A stretch of DNA of 6,046 bases. It comes from Erwinia sp. GTDB taxonomy: Bacteria; Pseudomonadota; Gammaproteobacteria; Enterobacterales; Enterobacteriaceae. The stretch covers positions 1 through 6,046 of the forward strand of contig DOOK01000097.1 in assembly GCA_003512805.1 (NCBI GenBank), written 5' to 3'. Shown here piece by piece: positions 4,384 to 6,046 of this stretch. The position numbers and the translations under genes were made by a program. The first letter of the stretch is position 1, and each line of letters starts with the position of its first letter. The notes under the pieces were generated by a model. That model was not told the origin of the DNA. It did not search any database and saw nothing but the letters and a program-made list of their open reading frames with translations.

Positions 4384-6046
4384 ATGACTCAAGTCGCGAA
4401 AAAAATATTGGTAACGTGCGCACTCCCTTACGCCAACGGTTCTATTCATCTCGGCCACATGCTCGAGCATATCCAGGCGGATATTTGGGTCCGTTACCAG
4501 CGAATGCGCGGCAACGAGGTTTACTTCATCTGTGCTGACGATGCGCACGGTACGCCAATCATGCTGAAAGCTCAGCAGATGGGCATCGCGCCTGAGCAGA
4601 TGATTGCCGAAATGAGTCAGGAACATCAGAATGACTTTGCCGGTTTCAACATCAGCTACGATAACTATCACTCCACGCACAGCGACGAGAACCGCGAGCT
4701 GTCGGCGCTGATTTATACCCGTTTAAAAGAGAACGGTTTCATTAAGAACCGCACCATTTCACAGCTCTATGACCCGGAAAAAGGCATGTTCCTGCCGGAT
4801 CGCTTTGTCAAAGGCACCTGCCCGAAATGTAAAGCGCCGGATCAGTATGGCGATAACTGCGAAGTCTGCAGCGCAACCTACAGCCCGACCGAACTGATCG
4901 ATCCTAAATCCGTGGTTTCCGGCGCGACGCCGGTCCTGCGCGACTCCGAACATTTCTTTTTCGATCTGCCGGAGTTCAGCGCCATGCTGCAGGCCTGGAC
5001 CCGTTCCGGCGCCCTGCAGGAGCAGGTGGCCAACAAAATGCAGGAGTGGTTCGAATCCGGTCTGCAGCAGTGGGATATTTCCCGTGATGCGCCCTACTTT
5101 GGCTTTGAAATCCCGGGTGCGCCGGGCAAATATTTCTACGTCTGGCTGGATGCGCCTATCGGCTATATGGGCTCGTTTAAAAACCTCTGCGACAAACGTG
5201 GCGACATCGATTTCGACGCTTTCTGGAAAAAAGATTCCGAGGCGGAGCTGTATCACTTTATCGGTAAAGATATTGTCTACTTCCACAGCCTGTTCTGGCC
5301 GGCGATGCTGGAAGGCAGCAACTTCCGCAAACCGAATAACCTGTTTGTCCACGGTTATGTGACGGTTAACGGGGCGAAAATGTCCAAGTCACGCGGCACC
5401 TTTATCAAGGCCAGCACATGGCTGCAGCACCTGGATGCCGATAGCCTGCGCTACTACTATGCCGCCAAGCTCTCTTCGCGTATCGACGATATTGACCTGA
5501 ATCTGGAAGATTTCGTTCAGCGTGTGAATGCCGATATCGTCAATAAAGTGGTTAACCTGGCGTCCCGCAATGCGGGCTTTATCAACAAACGCTTTGGCGG
5601 TCAGCTCTCCAGCGAACTGGCCGATCCGGCTCTGTATCAGTCCTTTGTGGATGCTTCCGCCAGCATCGCGGAAGCCTGGCAAAGCCGTGAGTTTGGCCGT
5701 GCGGTGCGTGAAATCATGGCGATGGCGGACGTTGCAAACCGCTACGTTGACGAGCAGGCACCGTGGGTCGTGGCGAAGCAGGAAGGCCGCGATGCCGATC
5801 TGCAGGCAATCTGCTCGATGGGCATCAATATGTTCCGTGTGCTGATGACCTGGCTGAAGCCGGTGCTGCCTACGCTGAGCAAGCGCGCCGAAGCCTTCCT
5901 GAATCAGGAGCTAAGCTGGGACGGTATTGCGCACCCCCTGCGTGACCACACGCTTTCCACCTTTAAAGCGCTGTATAACCGCATTGAGATGGACAAGGTT
6001 AACGCGCTGACTGAGGCTTCGAAAGAGGATGCGGCAGCCGCCAATA
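4384..6046 (+). CDS. metG: Methionyl-tRNA synthetase, 3' end cut by window
   Basis: This class Ia aminoacyl-tRNA synthetase charges initiator and elongator tRNA-Met in the cytosol. The frame is open from the ATG at 4384 to the window end (554 codons of about 677 in E. coli). In order, it shows the Rossmann signature HLGH (residues 22-25) after [10 protein letters not shown]; the connective-peptide zinc knuckle with Cys146, Cys149, Cys159 and Cys162; the [12 protein letters not shown] segment; and the KMSKS loop (332-336). The anticodon-binding helical domain follows, with Asn391, Arg395 and Trp461 at the E. coli positions that read the CAU anticodon. All catalytic and metal residues are present. 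What is missing lies beyond the window: the C-terminal OB-fold dimerisation domain. The start agrees with the E. coli [20 protein letters not shown]-terminus, although no strong ribosome site is seen, only a weak purine stretch at 4361-4376. It is divergent from mrp. Confidence 0.98.
   Translation, partial: MTQVAKKILVTCALPYANGSIHLGHMLEHIQADIWVRYQRMRGNEVYFICADDAHGTPIMLKAQQMGIAPEQMIAEMSQEHQNDFAGFNISYDNYHSTHSDENRELSALIYTRLKENGFIKNRTISQLYDPEKGMFLPDRFVKGTCPKCKAPDQYGDNCEVCSATYSPTELIDPKSVVSGATPVLRDSEHFFFDLPEFSAMLQAWTRSGALQEQVANKMQEWFESGLQQWDISRDAPYFGFEIPGAPGKYFYVWLDAPIGYMGSFKNLCDKRGDIDFDAFWKKDSEAELYHFIGKDIVYFHSLFWPAMLEGSNFRKPNNLFVHGYVTVNGAKMSKSRGTFIKASTWLQHLDADSLRYYYAAKLSSRIDDIDLNLEDFVQRVNADIVNKVVNLASRNAGFINKRFGGQLSSELADPALYQSFVDASASIAEAWQSREFGRAVREIMAMADVANRYVDEQAPWVVAKQEGRDADLQAICSMGINMFRVLMTWLKPVLPTLSKRAEAFLNQELSWDGIAHPLRDHTLSTFKALYNRIEMDKVNALTEASKEDAAAAN

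Noticed and set aside
4759..5352. Leftward open frame of 197 codons opposite metG
   Set aside because: It mirrors the zinc-knuckle and catalytic region of metG and carries no recognisable protein motif or ribosome site.
1..6046. tRNA, rRNA, CRISPR array, insertion sequence or attachment site
   Set aside because: No cloverleaf with CCA-end motifs, no regularly spaced repeats, no transposase fragments and no flanking inverted repeats were seen, apart from the edge repeat that lies inside thiD.

Overview
The window looks like a chromosomal segment of a gamma-proteobacterium of the order Enterobacterales, probably an Erwinia/Pantoea-like genus. ThiM, ThiD, Mrp and MetG are all close to their E. 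coli counterparts, and the order thiD-thiM (leftward) / spacer / mrp (leftward) / metG (rightward) matches the E. coli neighbourhood. The genes between thiM and mrp are not the E. coli ones. The family placement is an inference.

Left part (1-1735): a leftward thiamine-salvage operon. A promoter candidate lies at 1677-1705 and is followed by a textbook TPP (thi-box) riboswitch. thiM (hydroxyethylthiazole kinase) comes next, then thiD (HMP / HMP-P kinase), which overlaps thiM by an ATGA. thiD lacks its usual C-terminal tail. Its last codons come from a 25-base stretch at the window edge that is an exact inverted copy of an internal part of thiD, so the edge is probably a chimeric contig end or a real inversion breakpoint.

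Middle (1735-3115): accessory and partly decayed DNA. A rightward gene for a small exported protein is broken by several frameshifts and stops (1770-2117), but still has a good Rho-independent terminator. Next is a two-gene rightward unit with a 4-bp overlap: an unrecognised 86-residue protein with winged-helix-like features, then a 140-residue GNAT acetyltransferase. About 210 bases with no convincing gene follow.

Right part (3116-6046): mrp/apbC, encoding the P-loop Fe-S cluster carrier, runs leftward. It diverges from metG (methionyl-tRNA synthetase), which runs rightward and is cut by the window end after 554 codons. The 161-bp gap between them must hold both promoters.

Functionally, thiM and thiD phosphorylate the two salvaged thiamine precursors. 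In Salmonella, Mrp/ApbC is linked to thiamine synthesis through Fe-S enzymes. metG is housekeeping. I saw no convincing new multi-gene system. The points most worth a second look are the inverted-repeat edge in thiD, the decayed exported-protein gene, the uncharacterised 86-aa/GNAT pair, and small features of the thiM leader.
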